A stretch of 64,000 nt of DNA from Flavobacterium aquidurense (GCA_900107365.1 FNPS01000009.1:186001-250000), one strand, 5' to 3'; shown: positions 9,133-19,218, numbered from the stretch's first letter. Notes: generated from the letters alone by a model not told the origin. Numbers and translations: made by a program.

Positions 9133-11052
9133 ATGTACTTATCAAAGATTACCATCAACAACTATAAAGGTATACGCCATCTTGAAGTCAATTTTTCACA
9201 AAAGATCAATGTTATTATCGGAGAAAATGGAGCACGTAAGTCAGCACTTATTGATGCTATACGTCTTTTATATAATATCGGCGAGCCTATCAGGGAACTG
9301 ACCGTTTCCAATGAAGATTTCCATGAAACTATTTCAATTGATACAGCAGGAGCACTACTAATAGATACAACTGATCTTATAACCATAAGTTACGAATTCC
9401 GAGGATTAAGCCCGCAGCAGCAAGGTGCATTCTATGAATATATGGTAATTGACCCTGCAGATAGTAAAAACGATTACGCCAGAATAGAACTGCGTTACAA
9501 AAAGGATAAAAATAATCCAAAATTTTCATTTTTTACAGGAATTATTGAAGGTCAAAAAGCCGATTATAACACCTTTCAGCTCTTCCAGCACTACTATTTG
9601 AGTGCTATACGAGACAGCACAAGAGACCTATTGACTACAAGAGGAAATTTATTGGGAAAGGTTATCAAACGGCTTGTAGAACAGAAGAAAACTGAGGAAA
9701 AGTTTAAAGAAATTATCAAGGAAGCCAATGATAAGTTATTAAAGAGACCAGAAGTCCAGGAAACAAGGGATAATATAAACAGTAATTTAAAAAGTATATA
9801 TAAAAATACCAATAATAACCAGATCGGTCTGCATGTTGAACAGTCAAGAATCGAATATATTGTAAATGTAATTAAGCCCTACCTACCTCATGATATGAAA
9901 ACCGGTTCGGACGAGGGTTTCAATCTGATGCAGAACAGTCTGGGATTCAACAACCTTATTTATATAGCTACCGTGCTGGGAGATATCAAAGAACGTATCA
10001 AAGAGGACCCGATTCCTCATTTTGCGTTGTTAATCGAGGAACCTGAAGCTCACATACATCCCCAGCTTCAGCTGAGCCTTTATAATTTCCTAAAAGAGTC
10101 CAACAGTTCTGAAAACAGCCAGCTCTTTATTACAACCCACTCACCGACACTTACTTCAAAAGTGCCTTTCTCCAATCTTATTGTTTTGGATAATGATGCT
10201 TATACTGTCGAGGAGATTTTTAATGACCGCGAGTCCGAGAAGATAATTCAAGATACATCCAAAACAAAACCACTTCTGCAGGATGATATAAATTTCAAAA
10301 TGAAGCAGTTACAGCGTTATGTAGACGTCACCAAATCCCAGTTGTTTTTTGCTAAATCCTGTCTTTTCGTAGAGGGAATTTCGGAAGAACTGCTGCTTTC
10401 TGCATTCTGTAATGTCGAAGGTTTTAACCTTGAAGATTATAGTATTGAAATGGTGAATGTTGGCGGAATATCTTTTTATCCTTTCATGTTCTTATTCAAC
10501 AGTACTGATAACAAAAAAAAGCTTCCTAAAAAGATAGCTATAGTCACCGATGATGATCGGTTCCCGAAATCAAAAGAGGAAATATATAATATCGATAATC
10601 TTGTTGCAGACAGCTATAAAAACCATATAACGCTTCACAAATCTTTAATTGCGCCAAATACCCGTAACCGTATAAAAAACCTAGAATCTGTGGCAAATAA
10701 ACAAACGAATATTAGTGTAAATGCAGCATTTCAGACTCTTGAATATGATCTTTGCTACAGTAATATTCCAAACAATCTCGCCGATCTGCAAAATAATTTC
10801 CTCTACAAATATTTAAAGGCAAATTGCGCAGATGTTGCCCTTCATATGGATCCTTACCTAAGCTCCCTAAAGTCAAAATTTAGTGAAGAAGAACAGCAAA
10901 AGTTAGCAATCCTTATGTGGAAATGTATGCCGGGAAAAGCAGTATTTGCACAGGATTTTGCACTTCATATCATCGAGAATATTGCTGAAGCAAAAACTTC
11001 ATTTGTTGTACCGCCATACATCGTGGAGGCATTTAACCACTTGAAAAAATAA
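9133..11052 (+). CDS. gajA: Gabija anti-phage system nuclease GajA (OLD family: ABC ATPase plus TOPRIM)
   Basis: A 639-aa OLD-family protein. The N-terminal ATPase has Walker A G30-ENGARKS37, with A-R replacing the usual S/G-G; Walker B lies in LLIEEPEAHIHPQ at about residues 299-312, and the H-loop in TTHSP follows. The TOPRIM domain is marked by LFVEGISEELLL at about 410 and TDDDRFP at about 470, which supply the metal-binding acidic residues. In known Gabija, GajA is a sequence-specific DNA endonuclease inhibited by nucleotides and activated when phage replication depletes NTPs. It assembles with GajB. The gajB gene starts 4 bp after this stop. The length and domain order are normal for GajA. 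Confidence 0.85.
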   Translation: MYLSKITINNYKGIRHLEVNFSQKINVIIGENGARKSALIDAIRLLYNIGEPIRELTVSNEDFHETISIDTAGALLIDTTDLITISYEFRGLSPQQQGAFYEYMVIDPADSKNDYARIELRYKKDKNNPKFSFFTGIIEGQKADYNTFQLFQHYYLSAIRDSTRDLLTTRGNLLGKVIKRLVEQKKTEEKFKEIIKEANDKLLKRPEVQETRDNINSNLKSIYKNTNNNQIGLHVEQSRIEYIVNVIKPYLPHDMKTGSDEGFNLMQNSLGFNNLIYIATVLGDIKERIKEDPIPHFALLIEEPEAHIHPQLQLSLYNFLKESNSSENSQLFITTHSPTLTSKVPFSNLIVLDNDAYTVEEIFNDRESEKIIQDTSKTKPLLQDDINFKMKQLQRYVDVTKSQLFFAKSCLFVEGISEELLLSAFCNVEGFNLEDYSIEMVNVGGISFYPFMFLFNSTDNKKKLPKKIAIVTDDDRFPKSKEEIYNIDNLVADSYKNHITLHKSLIAPNTRNRIKNLESVANKQTNISVNAAFQTLEYDLCYSNIPNNLADLQNNFLYKYLKANCADVALHMDPYLSSLKSKFSEEEQQKLAILMWKCMPGKAVFAQDFALHIIENIAEAKTSFVVPPYIVEAFNHLKK

Positions 11053-11056
11053 TACA

Positions 11057-12886
11057 ATGACAATTGACATAACTTTAGAGCGAAAGGCATATTTTGATGC
11101 GAGGGGGAAAATTATCCTGAGCGCCTGTCCTGGAAGCGGAAAAACGACATGCCTTGTACATAAACTTTCCTTGCTGAAAAAAGAATGTCTGGATACTTAT
11201 GGAAAATATTCCGGTATTGCATGTCTTTCTTTTACAAATAATGCCAAAGACGAAATACTTGACAAGTACCGGAAATCTTATAGTGATCAATTGGAATACC
11301 CACATTTAGTATCTACACTTGACAGTTTTGTAAATACTTATATAACCTTACCCTTTTTCTATTTGATGGAAACAGGCTGCCTGAGGCCGAAAATAGCAGA
11401 AAGTGCAGAACAAATTGATAGTATCTGTAAAGTATATTATTTCAAGGATGGGAAACAGCAGGAAGCTTTTTCACCGGAAATACGAAGATTCACAACAACA
11501 AGTGGCACTCAGCTTGCACGCTCATATACACCAAGTGCTGTGTGGATTGATGCCACCGGAAGATATAATTTTAAGGGAACTGTTCCAAAAAATGTCGCTG
11601 ATGCAGATTTTCAGGCTTACGGTGCAGCAATTATGAAAATTAAAAAGAAGAAGGGCCTAATATCAAACCTTGACAGCGCCTTTTTTGCACTAACCCTGCT
11701 GAGGGATATCCCACGGATTGGCCACTTACTGATTCAAAGATTTCCATACATACTGATTGATGAAGCGCAGGATAACTCTGATATTCAGCATGAAATATTT
11801 AATGTACTGGTATCTTTAGGTCTTTCCAATATAGAGATGATTGGAGATCCTTATCAGAGCCTGTACGAATGGCGAAGCGCTAAACCAGCTCTTTTTACAG
11901 CGAAGTATACTGCAGCTGGATGGACCGGACTGCCTTTAAATGAGAACAGGAGATCCGTTCAGCGTATTATAGACTGCTTTAGTATAATGAGAACTGCCAA
12001 AGATCCTAAAATTAACTCTCTTGGAGTCGAAGACAAAAAATTACCCATTATTGTCTATAAATATAATGACACAAACCCGAAGGATATATTGGAGCATTTT
12101 GAACAAAAATGTATCGATCATGGTCTTTTAAATTGCCATGTGGTAGTACGAGGCAACACCCTTAAGGATAAAATGACAGGAAATACAACTGATATTAATC
12201 CGTGGAAGACATTCATTCCAATACTGATATTAAAAGCTATCTTTCACTTTCAGTCAGGGCATGTTAGGAATGCCATTACAGAGATACGAGCTATTGTCAC
12301 AACTTTAGAACATCCAAACCTGTCATATAATGACAGGCAGGAATTACTTAATGAAAGAAAAACAGATTCAAATTTCAACTCACTGCTTTTGATTTTTTTC
12401 CATCAATTGCCAGCCACATCACATTCTTTACAAGATTGGACAACACTTTGTTTGAAAGCGTTTGTAGACAAATTCGGTGTTGATGCTTCGGAAGCTTTTA
12501 CTTTTAAGCAAAGAATGGATGGGTTTACGATGAAAGACTTGAAAAAAGAACAAGTGGATAACTATTTCAATAAACCCGCTTCTAAAAAGGCAAATATTCC
12601 TATTACAACTGTACATCAGGTTAAAGGCAGTACCATGGATGCCATGTTGTGCTTTTTTGATAAGGTTAGCGGCAAGGAAAGCATTACGTTCAAGGATTTT
12701 AGCCAGACAACTACATTTCCAAGCGAAAAACAAAGAATAATTTATGTTGCCTGCTCCAGACCGCAGCATCTGCTGGCAATGGCATTCCCGGACAGCATAT
12801 CCGATGTTGAGCTGAAAAAAAAATTTGGTGTTGATGTTGTAATACAACCAATTCCGGATCCCGCAATCGCTGGTTTAACCCCATAG
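11057..12886 (+). CDS. gajB: Gabija anti-phage system UvrD-like helicase GajB
   Basis: A 609-aa superfamily 1 helicase-like protein. Walker A is A23-CPGSGKT30, Walker B LIDEAQDNSD at about residue 233, motif III-like GDPYQSLYEWR at about 262, motif V-like VHQVKGSTMDAML at about 518, and motif VI-like YVACSRPQHLL at about 562. GajB proteins resemble UvrD but are thought to sense DNA ends and nucleotides rather than act as replicative helicases. It lies 4 bp behind gajA in the same frame direction, the standard two-gene Gabija layout. The 3' end converges with the DUF4297-like gene, with 22 bp between stops. Confidence 0.85.
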   Translation: MTIDITLERKAYFDARGKIILSACPGSGKTTCLVHKLSLLKKECLDTYGKYSGIACLSFTNNAKDEILDKYRKSYSDQLEYPHLVSTLDSFVNTYITLPFFYLMETGCLRPKIAESAEQIDSICKVYYFKDGKQQEAFSPEIRRFTTTSGTQLARSYTPSAVWIDATGRYNFKGTVPKNVADADFQAYGAAIMKIKKKKGLISNLDSAFFALTLLRDIPRIGHLLIQRFPYILIDEAQDNSDIQHEIFNVLVSLGLSNIEMIGDPYQSLYEWRSAKPALFTAKYTAAGWTGLPLNENRRSVQRIIDCFSIMRTAKDPKINSLGVEDKKLPIIVYKYNDTNPKDILEHFEQKCIDHGLLNCHVVVRGNTLKDKMTGNTTDINPWKTFIPILILKAIFHFQSGHVRNAITEIRAIVTTLEHPNLSYNDRQELLNERKTDSNFNSLLLIFFHQLPATSHSLQDWTTLCLKAFVDKFGVDASEAFTFKQRMDGFTMKDLKKEQVDNYFNKPASKKANIPITTVHQVKGSTMDAMLCFFDKVSGKESITFKDFSQTTTFPSEKQRIIYVACSRPQHLLAMAFPDSISDVELKKKFGVDVVIQPIPDPAIAGLTP

Positions 12887-12908
12887 AAATTGATGGCTTC
12901 TAGCAATT

Positions 12909-15900
12909 TTAAAGAGGACTAAAGCCTTCTAAATCATCAACAGCAAAATTAAAACGATGATTTAAAAAATCTTTCATGGCAGGAAAATTTGGAAATCTAC
13001 TTCTGTTTTCCAGATTCAATGCTTTTAAAACTAAGAATACAGTCTGATGCAATTGAAACTGAAACACCTCCCCTTGAAAATAATCTAAATGAAAATCAAC
13101 ATAAATTTCACTTTCATCTTTCTTTTTTAAATTATGAAAATTGCTGTAAAAAACTTCCTGCCTTTCCAAATCAGATTGAAATGTCATTCCCGAAATAAAT
13201 CTGGAAGTCTTATAGCTTATCACATGATTATGCATCGCCAATAAAATCTGCCAGTCCAGCCATCCCTGCTCCCTTAGGCCGCTAAGCCAGCTGTCATACC
13301 CGTCTTGCTTTTTAAGTTTTTCAATGGTTAGATACAGCGATTTTATAGAATTTTTGTATCTGCCTTCTATCTGTTTTAGAGATTCCTCTTTTTGATAAAG
13401 CGGGCTGATTGTATCATTCCAGCGGAGTACCTTACTTTCTTTATGTTTAATTTCAAAACCACTACCCGAGAACAAATTTTGCATTGATTCTTTAAAAGAT
13501 TCTTCCGAATAAACATTTCTGTAAATTCTCTGATAGAGATCATTAGTCAGTGTTTTTCCCGCTAAAGATTCATTCTTATAAAGACCATCTATAAAATTAA
13601 AAACCTCGTCATCTTTAATCATGCTGAGATCCCGCAGCACATATTTTATACTTTGAATAACACTCGAACTCTGCATTGTTATTTTGTCGGCTCCAGGAAG
13701 ATTTACAGTACAGCTATAAACTGTCCATTTAAAAGATTGATTCGAAGCATGCTGCTGAGGCTGTTTTGATTTATCTGACTCTAATATTTCAATTTCAATA
13801 TCGGTTCGGAAAAAGTGCAGGTCTTTAACAGCTGTTGCCAGTTCAACCAATAAAACCTGTAGTACCGCCGTAAATTCTTCACCTAATGCGTTAGAACGCC
13901 ATGTATTTGGAAATGAAATGATCCATAAACTGCCTAATGCCTTAAATTCAATTTTTCTTATGTCTCCTATATCATTAATTGGCGGACTGCTTAATTTATT
14001 CTCTAAATGTGCCTTTAGTCCCCTATCCTGAATTATCTGTTGGTATCTCTTTATTAAAGGTTCCATGTAATGAGCAAAGAAATCGCTCATTTGATATTTT
14101 TGAGATTCAATAAAACCATTAAGTTCTGGAGAAATCTTAGGTGCCATTGTTAATATTCCTGCAACAGTAATAAATGATTTTCCCAGTATCTCGTCTAGTT
14201 CCTCTATAGATCTTGGATCAAAATTTACCCTTACCCTTACAAAAAATTCAAATATTTCCAATGCATGTATCCAGGAACCCTGAGTGAAATCATAATACAC
14301 AAGCATTCCAAACGCATCGGTTATTTTCTTTACCAATTTTTCAGGCTTGTTATTTATGCTAAACCAGGCCGCACTAAGTGCATAATATTTTGCAGCAAAA
14401 TTCATATTCAGAGCTGCATACAGCTGGCTGATATTTAATAATGACAAAACGTATCCTTCCTTAGTTTCTTCCTGGAAAAACATATCTTTTGCCTTATGAA
14501 AATAATTTAATGCCCTGGAGATATCACGTAAATTGGTTGAGTTTAAATAATTAGCACCTCTTTCGACATAAGTCTTAGCATATTGATAATTACCGTTTCT
14601 TTGAGAAACAAACGACATTAATTTATCTGCAACACTTTCCAGCTTTTCAATGTAATCACGGCTGGCTTCTGCTCTTAACAGTTGTTTCACCGCTTCGTTT
14701 AAAATATTGCTGAGCCTCGTTACATTATATAATGCTGCCTTTGGAAGTAATTCCAATAGCTCATCATAAGTATCAAAGACAATACTGCTTTCTAAAACCT
14801 CTTGTGTAAAATCTAAATTAGTACTGTAAAAAGCAGCACGCAGTTCCAGCCAATAGCATCTTTCGTTAGGTCCGTGCTTCTGTTGCAATTTTGCATTAAC
14901 AACTTCTTCTATATCATTAAGCCACTTCTCAGTTTTACTAATATCCAGATCCGATTTATCATATTCTATCGAAAATCTAATAATATGCAGTAAATATAAG
15001 CTGTCTTCAACGGATTCATGGTCATCAAATTTTGTGGATTCTGAAAAATATAACTCTATTAGTTCGTTACACCCAAAAAGCGTTCCTTGTGGTTTTCTCC
15101 CCGGTATTGGACGCAATGAACCCCACAAAAACTCATATACTGCCATGTGCCTATATCGGTCTGGCGTTTGGGCAAAATGAATAAATTTACTTAACAATTT
15201 CTGCCAGATAGCAGCATGCGTTTTAAGATACGCTGATTCTCGGCAGTGTTTTGCAGAATACAATACTTCTAAAAATTCAGCAAGATTAAAATATTTTATT
15301 TCCTCGGTATCTTTCCAAGCTTCCAATGCAATATTATACTGCTTATCGGCTTCATCACCAAGATTTAATATCAGCCCATCCATCCTGTGGATTGTCAGGC
15401 ATCTATCCTCTGGTGTATTTTGGAACATCTTTACTGTCACTTCATAATATAAAGTCGTAAACACAGTATCAATTTTTTCGGCAATAACTGGAAAAGACAA
15501 CTTTTTGATATACTTTTTAATAGAACTGACAACCTGTTCAACAGCTTCATCAGGAGAAATATCATTAAATATCCATTTTATTGATTTGACAAAATCCTCC
15601 CAAACTGAATCAGGCAGTGCATTGAAATCAATCATTGCGGACTCAGCTGCCGCCTTGCTGATTTTTTGGGCCTTAGGAAGCTCTTCGTTTATATACTTAA
15701 CAACTATTGACTTAACTTTCTCTGTGATTTTCTTAAGCAATATTGCATCTATATTATTTTGGTTTTCAAACCAATCCTTTAGTAGCGCTGAATCATTATC
15801 ACCATATTTAGCAGCAATTCCTGTATTTGTTTCAAAAACAAATTCAACGGAATCAAAGCTATATTCGCCTTTAACAAACAGCATAAAAAAATTGGTTATA

Positions 15901-16157
15901 GCCTTAGTAATTTCTTCACTTTTAAAACTAAAAGGCCTAGATCCATATAATTTTATCTGCGTAAATTTGGAAACACCTGCATTAATATTCCTCTCAAAAA
16001 TGTCATCCTCATATTCGCAGTAAATTATTTCGTCACGATTATGGACTTTATTGCTGAGCCAATTCTCAAGAGTCCTCAACTTTTGGTACTCATATCCCTT
16101 TACAACTTCATTAGCATCTGTTTTTTTCGAAAAAATTGAAAGTTTTGATAGTGACAT
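12909..16157 (-). CDS. Large DUF4297/Cap4-like nuclease-domain protein with long helical C-terminus
   Basis: A 1082-aa soluble protein. Residues 20-70 read KGYEYQKLRTLENWL, then E48/D52 in CEYEDDIFE, then Q67-I-K69. This matches the order of the DUF4297/Cap4 PD-(D/E)xK-like domain (GxxYQ helix, E...D strand, QxK strand). The remaining 900 residues look like alpha-helical repeats (TPR-like segments such as RALNYFHKAKDMF around 560), suitable for sensing. Such N-terminal domains cut double-stranded DNA in several anti-phage systems. It converges on Gabija but is on the opposite strand, so it is probably an independent single-gene system. The nuclease call is moderate; the target and trigger are unknown. 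Confidence 0.55.
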   Translation of the reverse strand: MSLSKLSIFSKKTDANEVVKGYEYQKLRTLENWLSNKVHNRDEIIYCEYEDDIFERNINAGVSKFTQIKLYGSRPFSFKSEEITKAITNFFMLFVKGEYSFDSVEFVFETNTGIAAKYGDNDSALLKDWFENQNNIDAILLKKITEKVKSIVVKYINEELPKAQKISKAAAESAMIDFNALPDSVWEDFVKSIKWIFNDISPDEAVEQVVSSIKKYIKKLSFPVIAEKIDTVFTTLYYEVTVKMFQNTPEDRCLTIHRMDGLILNLGDEADKQYNIALEAWKDTEEIKYFNLAEFLEVLYSAKHCRESAYLKTHAAIWQKLLSKFIHFAQTPDRYRHMAVYEFLWGSLRPIPGRKPQGTLFGCNELIELYFSESTKFDDHESVEDSLYLLHIIRFSIEYDKSDLDISKTEKWLNDIEEVVNAKLQQKHGPNERCYWLELRAAFYSTNLDFTQEVLESSIVFDTYDELLELLPKAALYNVTRLSNILNEAVKQLLRAEASRDYIEKLESVADKLMSFVSQRNGNYQYAKTYVERGANYLNSTNLRDISRALNYFHKAKDMFFQEETKEGYVLSLLNISQLYAALNMNFAAKYYALSAAWFSINNKPEKLVKKITDAFGMLVYYDFTQGSWIHALEIFEFFVRVRVNFDPRSIEELDEILGKSFITVAGILTMAPKISPELNGFIESQKYQMSDFFAHYMEPLIKRYQQIIQDRGLKAHLENKLSSPPINDIGDIRKIEFKALGSLWIISFPNTWRSNALGEEFTAVLQVLLVELATAVKDLHFFRTDIEIEILESDKSKQPQQHASNQSFKWTVYSCTVNLPGADKITMQSSSVIQSIKYVLRDLSMIKDDEVFNFIDGLYKNESLAGKTLTNDLYQRIYRNVYSEESFKESMQNLFSGSGFEIKHKESKVLRWNDTISPLYQKEESLKQIEGRYKNSIKSLYLTIEKLKKQDGYDSWLSGLREQGWLDWQILLAMHNHVISYKTSRFISGMTFQSDLERQEVFYSNFHNLKKKDESEIYVDFHLDYFQGEVFQFQLHQTVFLVLKALNLENRSRFPNFPAMKDFLNHRFNFAVDDLEGFSPL

Positions 16158-16441
16158 TTAATTTTGGTAATGTATAAAATAGATATTTTGTCTTCTTACA
16201 AATCTAGAAAAAACTGACAAGTTAACTACTCTTTTGGTCTAAAATGATTTTCCCTTTAGCTGAAATCTAAAAAATCAGCTAATTTTTCTAATTATAAATT
16301 TACGTTAAAAAAAACTTTATTGTATAAGCATAATAAAAGATTGTATAATAGATTAATAACTAAATTTACTATCGATTTTCATAAAAGACTAAATAACTGT
16401 CATTTTGAAATGATAAATACAAATCTTTAATAAAAACGATT

Positions 16442-16678
16442 TTGATGAAAAATAAGAACTTAAAAAGTACAGAGGAAAATAATATTGTCCTTTGCGAGGA
16501 TTGTAAAAATCTTGTAGGAAAACAAAGGTACACTTCTCCTCACAAAAAATTAGTAAAAACTAGTTATAAAGAAGTAAAATCAATGTTTGGAAATGTCGAT
16601 GAACATTATTATAAATGTAATACTTGCTCTAAAACATGGGTACATGAAACAGGTAGTTATGGTGAGGGTTGGATTTAA
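16442..16678 (+). CDS. Small zinc-ribbon-like protein
   Basis: A 78-aa protein with two Cys pairs, C-E-D-C near residue 18 and C-N-T-C near 60, separated by about 40 residues, which suggests a zinc ribbon. Polar residues and W-V-H follow the second pair. It stands alone between the DUF4297-like gene and the serine recombinase. The function is unknown; small Cys-pair proteins like this often bind nucleic acid or form redox sites, but nothing here decides it. Confidence 0.5.
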   Translation: MMKNKNLKSTEENNIVLCEDCKNLVGKQRYTSPHKKLVKTSYKEVKSMFGNVDEHYYKCNTCSKTWVHETGSYGEGWI

Positions 16679-16779
16679 AACTGAGAACAAAAAATAATAG
16701 AATAAGATTCTGGTCAATATGAAGCATTACTAAAAAGTATCGATGAGCAAACCTTAACTTAAGCAATAACTACAATTAC

Positions 16780-16806
16780 CAAGGTGTTCAACTGTCGAAC
16801 ACCTTG
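16780..16806. terminator. Perfect 10-bp hairpin, probable transcription terminator
   Basis: CAAGGTGTTC at 16780-16789 pairs with GAACACCTTG at 16797-16806 around a 7-nt loop. It lies about 100 bp after the zinc-ribbon gene. No long T run follows, so it is a weak intrinsic terminator at best. The stretch from 16679 to 17267 holds no other gene; it also has a short CTACC...GGTAG inverted repeat near 17070-17085. Confidence 0.45.
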
Positions 16807-17267
16807 GGCTATTCTTATAGATCAACTTTTAATAAAAAAAGGTCAGTTTTATCAAAAAAAATATTCAAAATATAAAAATGAGTATAGATATTAACACAAG
16901 ATCATTTTTTAACAATCCCTTTCAACATAAGGCTTCAGGGCTTTTTTCAAGCTTATCTATAAAAATTAATATAGGAATTAGGTGTTAGATTGTAATCCCT
17001 GTGACTCCAGTATGAAAATTAATTTAACTTGAAAATTTTTTCTAAATCGTGAGAACAACAGAAGATCTACCTTTTTTATAGGTAGCAAAGCTCCGGAAAA
17101 CAACGGGTTTAAAATCAAGGTTCTATATAATGCTAATCAAAAAATAATACAAAAAATTAGTCTTTGAGTTTTGTGGCAGAATCGTGGCACAAGGCAATTT
17201 ACAAAACTAAAATCCCTGAAAAATCAAGTCCTAAGAAGTTTAGGTTCGAATATATTATACGCTATTT

Positions 17268-18926
17268 TTAATTTAGCAATTTTATTATGCTAACTGGTTC
17301 GAGTCTCGCTCCCTCTACAGAGAATAACCCATCAACTTTTTGATGGGTTTTTTGTTTTTTACTACCTCTCTCAATACCTGTAAACGTTGAGGCTAAGCCA
17401 AAAATAGAGTTTACTCTTCCAGTTAGATATTCCCTGTTTTCAGCCCTAATTGACAATCCTTCTGGAAATACTAAATTCTGGATTCTTATTTTACTGTCAA
17501 TATCTCCATCTCTCCAGTATTTATTGATATTTGTAACCTTTTCGACCACTTTATCAATATGTCTGCTGTGGTTAGATATTATTTTTTTATTTGAGGCAAT
17601 CTGAAGATCAACATCCTTTAATTCCGTATCAAACTGAAGTGAGTATCTATTGTATTTTTCATCCCCAAAATTCGGATTGTCAAAATAGCGTTTATCCAAA
17701 TTTTCAATTTTCGATTCTAAATCTTTTTTCCTAGCAAGCAGACCTTTCATCTCTTCCCTGCCTTCATTTTCCACAATCTCAAAAAGTTTATTCAGCTGAA
17801 ATTTAAAAGGTTCTACAAATTGAGAACTTAATGTATATTTTGATAACAGTTTTTCAAAAGAATCATTCAATCCTTCCGTTTTTGAATGTGATGTGGTTAA
17901 TGCGTTAAAACTGGCATTTCTGCATTTCTGGCATTTATAGTAATGCGCATTCTTTTTTCTTACCACATAACTTGTGAGAAGGCTTCCGCATTCGCATCTT
18001 AAAAAACCTGTCAATGGTCTGAACTCATTGATCTTGCTTTTGGAGTATTCTTTAACTGGCACTTTACTTTCAGAGAGCATCGCGTCAACTTTCAGAAAAT
18101 CTTCCTCACTTACTAATCCTGTCCAGTTTCCTTTCACTGGCTCTTCAAGAAGTGCATTGACAGATATTCCGCAGTAAAATGGATTTCTCCACATAGAGCC
18201 GAGTGATTGTTTTGTAATATTTAAATTAAGTTTTTCTAGTTTCTCTCTTATTACAAAATCCCTCTCTCCTGCGAGCTTCCATTTCCAAGCTTTTTTTAAA
18301 ATCTCTCCCTCCAGATTTATCGTGATAGACTGCTTTTCCTGCATTAAGGAATAATCTCCAACCTTCTTTCCTCTCATGGTGTAACCTCTGGGGGCTTTGC
18401 CAAGCCAGTTTCCTGATCTGAGCAGTGCTTTCATGCCTGGGATTGTTTTTTCGAGCCTGTCCATGTTTTCCCTTCTGGCATCTAAAAGCTTGCTGTAAAT
18501 ATCAAGTTTGCTGTATTCGTCATTAGTGCAGAGACCTGAAGAAGTTTCAATTAAATGCACGCCTAGTTTATCCACCAGTTCATGAACAATACTAATAGCG
18601 TTGCCACCAGTTCTGGAAAACCTGCTGATAAATTTGATAGCGATTGCAAAAGGTTTCTGCTTTGCGCTTTTAACCTCTTCTAATAATCTTGTAAATTCTT
18701 TTCTGGTAAAATCCCCTGATGCACTTTCGTAAGTACCCCCAAGTATGTTTTTGAGTGTATATCCATTTTTAGAAGCAAATTGTATTATTTCTATACGCTG
18801 TTCTTCAAGGCTGTTGTTTACCAGCTGTAATTTGGAACTTACTCTAGTATAACCCCAGATTTCTTTTACCTCAGCTCTTTGGGCTAATTTCTCTTTTTGA
18901 AATTTTTTAAAACTTTCAATTCCCAT
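17268..18926 (-). CDS. Large serine recombinase / resolvase-family integrase
   Basis: A 552-aa protein with the large serine recombinase architecture. An N-terminal resolvase domain begins with YTRVSS (nucleophile probably S30), and contains FISRFSRTGGNA at about 98-110. The recombinase domain follows at about 165-280, then a zinc ribbon with CECGSLL and YYKCQKCR at about 310-335, and a coiled coil at about 385-440. These enzymes integrate and excise mobile elements between attP and attB. The last codons (ARLEPVSIIKLLN) overlap a tRNA 3'-end-like sequence and a plus-strand terminator, as expected when attP lies at the end of the integrase gene. A small gene ends 4 bp upstream. Confidence 0.85.
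   Translation of the reverse strand: MGIESFKKFQKEKLAQRAEVKEIWGYTRVSSKLQLVNNSLEEQRIEIIQFASKNGYTLKNILGGTYESASGDFTRKEFTRLLEEVKSAKQKPFAIAIKFISRFSRTGGNAISIVHELVDKLGVHLIETSSGLCTNDEYSKLDIYSKLLDARRENMDRLEKTIPGMKALLRSGNWLGKAPRGYTMRGKKVGDYSLMQEKQSITINLEGEILKKAWKWKLAGERDFVIREKLEKLNLNITKQSLGSMWRNPFYCGISVNALLEEPVKGNWTGLVSEEDFLKVDAMLSESKVPVKEYSKSKINEFRPLTGFLRCECGSLLTSYVVRKKNAHYYKCQKCRNASFNALTTSHSKTEGLNDSFEKLLSKYTLSSQFVEPFKFQLNKLFEIVENEGREEMKGLLARKKDLESKIENLDKRYFDNPNFGDEKYNRYSLQFDTELKDVDLQIASNKKIISNHSRHIDKVVEKVTNINKYWRDGDIDSKIRIQNLVFPEGLSIRAENREYLTGRVNSIFGLASTFTGIERGSKKQKTHQKVDGLFSVEGARLEPVSIIKLLN
17296..17318 (+). other. tRNA 3'-end-like sequence, probable attachment-site half
   Basis: GGTTCGAGTCTCGCTCCC and the next five bases CTCTAC match a tRNA T-loop (GGTTCGAGTC) running into an acceptor stem 3' strand. 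The 5' side of the T stem is not complementary and no upstream tRNA body exists, so only the 3' part is present. It sits inside the 3' end of the serine recombinase gene and is followed by a strong terminator. Best read as an att half-site derived from a tRNA gene. Confidence 0.45.
17326..17356 (+). terminator. Intrinsic terminator behind the tRNA-like fragment
   Basis: AACCCATCAA at 17326-17335 pairs perfectly with TTGATGGGTT at 17340-17349 around a 4-nt loop, followed by a T-rich tract. Oriented for plus-strand transcription, it lies inside the coding end of the minus-strand recombinase, so it most likely came with a tRNA transcription unit. Confidence 0.65.
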
Positions 18927-18930
18927 AATT

Positions 18931-19218
18931 TTACATTTTAAAATTATAAACTATCATCGCTAATTGAAATAAGCTTTCAATTATTTCATTTCCATCTGAT
19001 TCTGAAATTTCTTCAAAACCTCTGCATCTTCTTAATTCTTCAATTGTTAATTTCCCGTCATTCGTTTTGGGCTTTTTTTCTGCATCACAAACAATCCTTC
19101 CTCTTTCATCAAACCTAACCCCCTGTTTTTCAATTTGTAAATTTACAAAAGTTTTTCCTCGGGTGATTCTTCTCTTCTCATCCGTTGCTCCGTTTTTCAT
19201 TATAAAATTCCTCTTCAT
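18931..19218 (-). CDS. Hypothetical 95-aa protein upstream of the serine recombinase
   Basis: A polar, charged protein with no recognisable family (contains EKKPKTNDGKLTIEELRRC). A second methionine at residue 7 could be the true start. It ends 4 bp before the recombinase ATG and is therefore probably co-transcribed with it. Possible roles include excisionase or directionality factor, but only position supports that. Confidence 0.45.
   Translation of the reverse strand: MKRNFIMKNGATDEKRRITRGKTFVNLQIEKQGVRFDERGRIVCDAEKKPKTNDGKLTIEELRRCRGFEEISESDGNEIIESLFQLAMIVYNFKM

Noticed and set aside
12428..12847. Antisense reading frame within gajB
   Set aside because: Shadow of the helicase gene; no start context or family similarity.
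17044..17100. Small RNA or terminator around CTACC...GGTAG
   Set aside because: A 5-bp stem only; too weak to claim.
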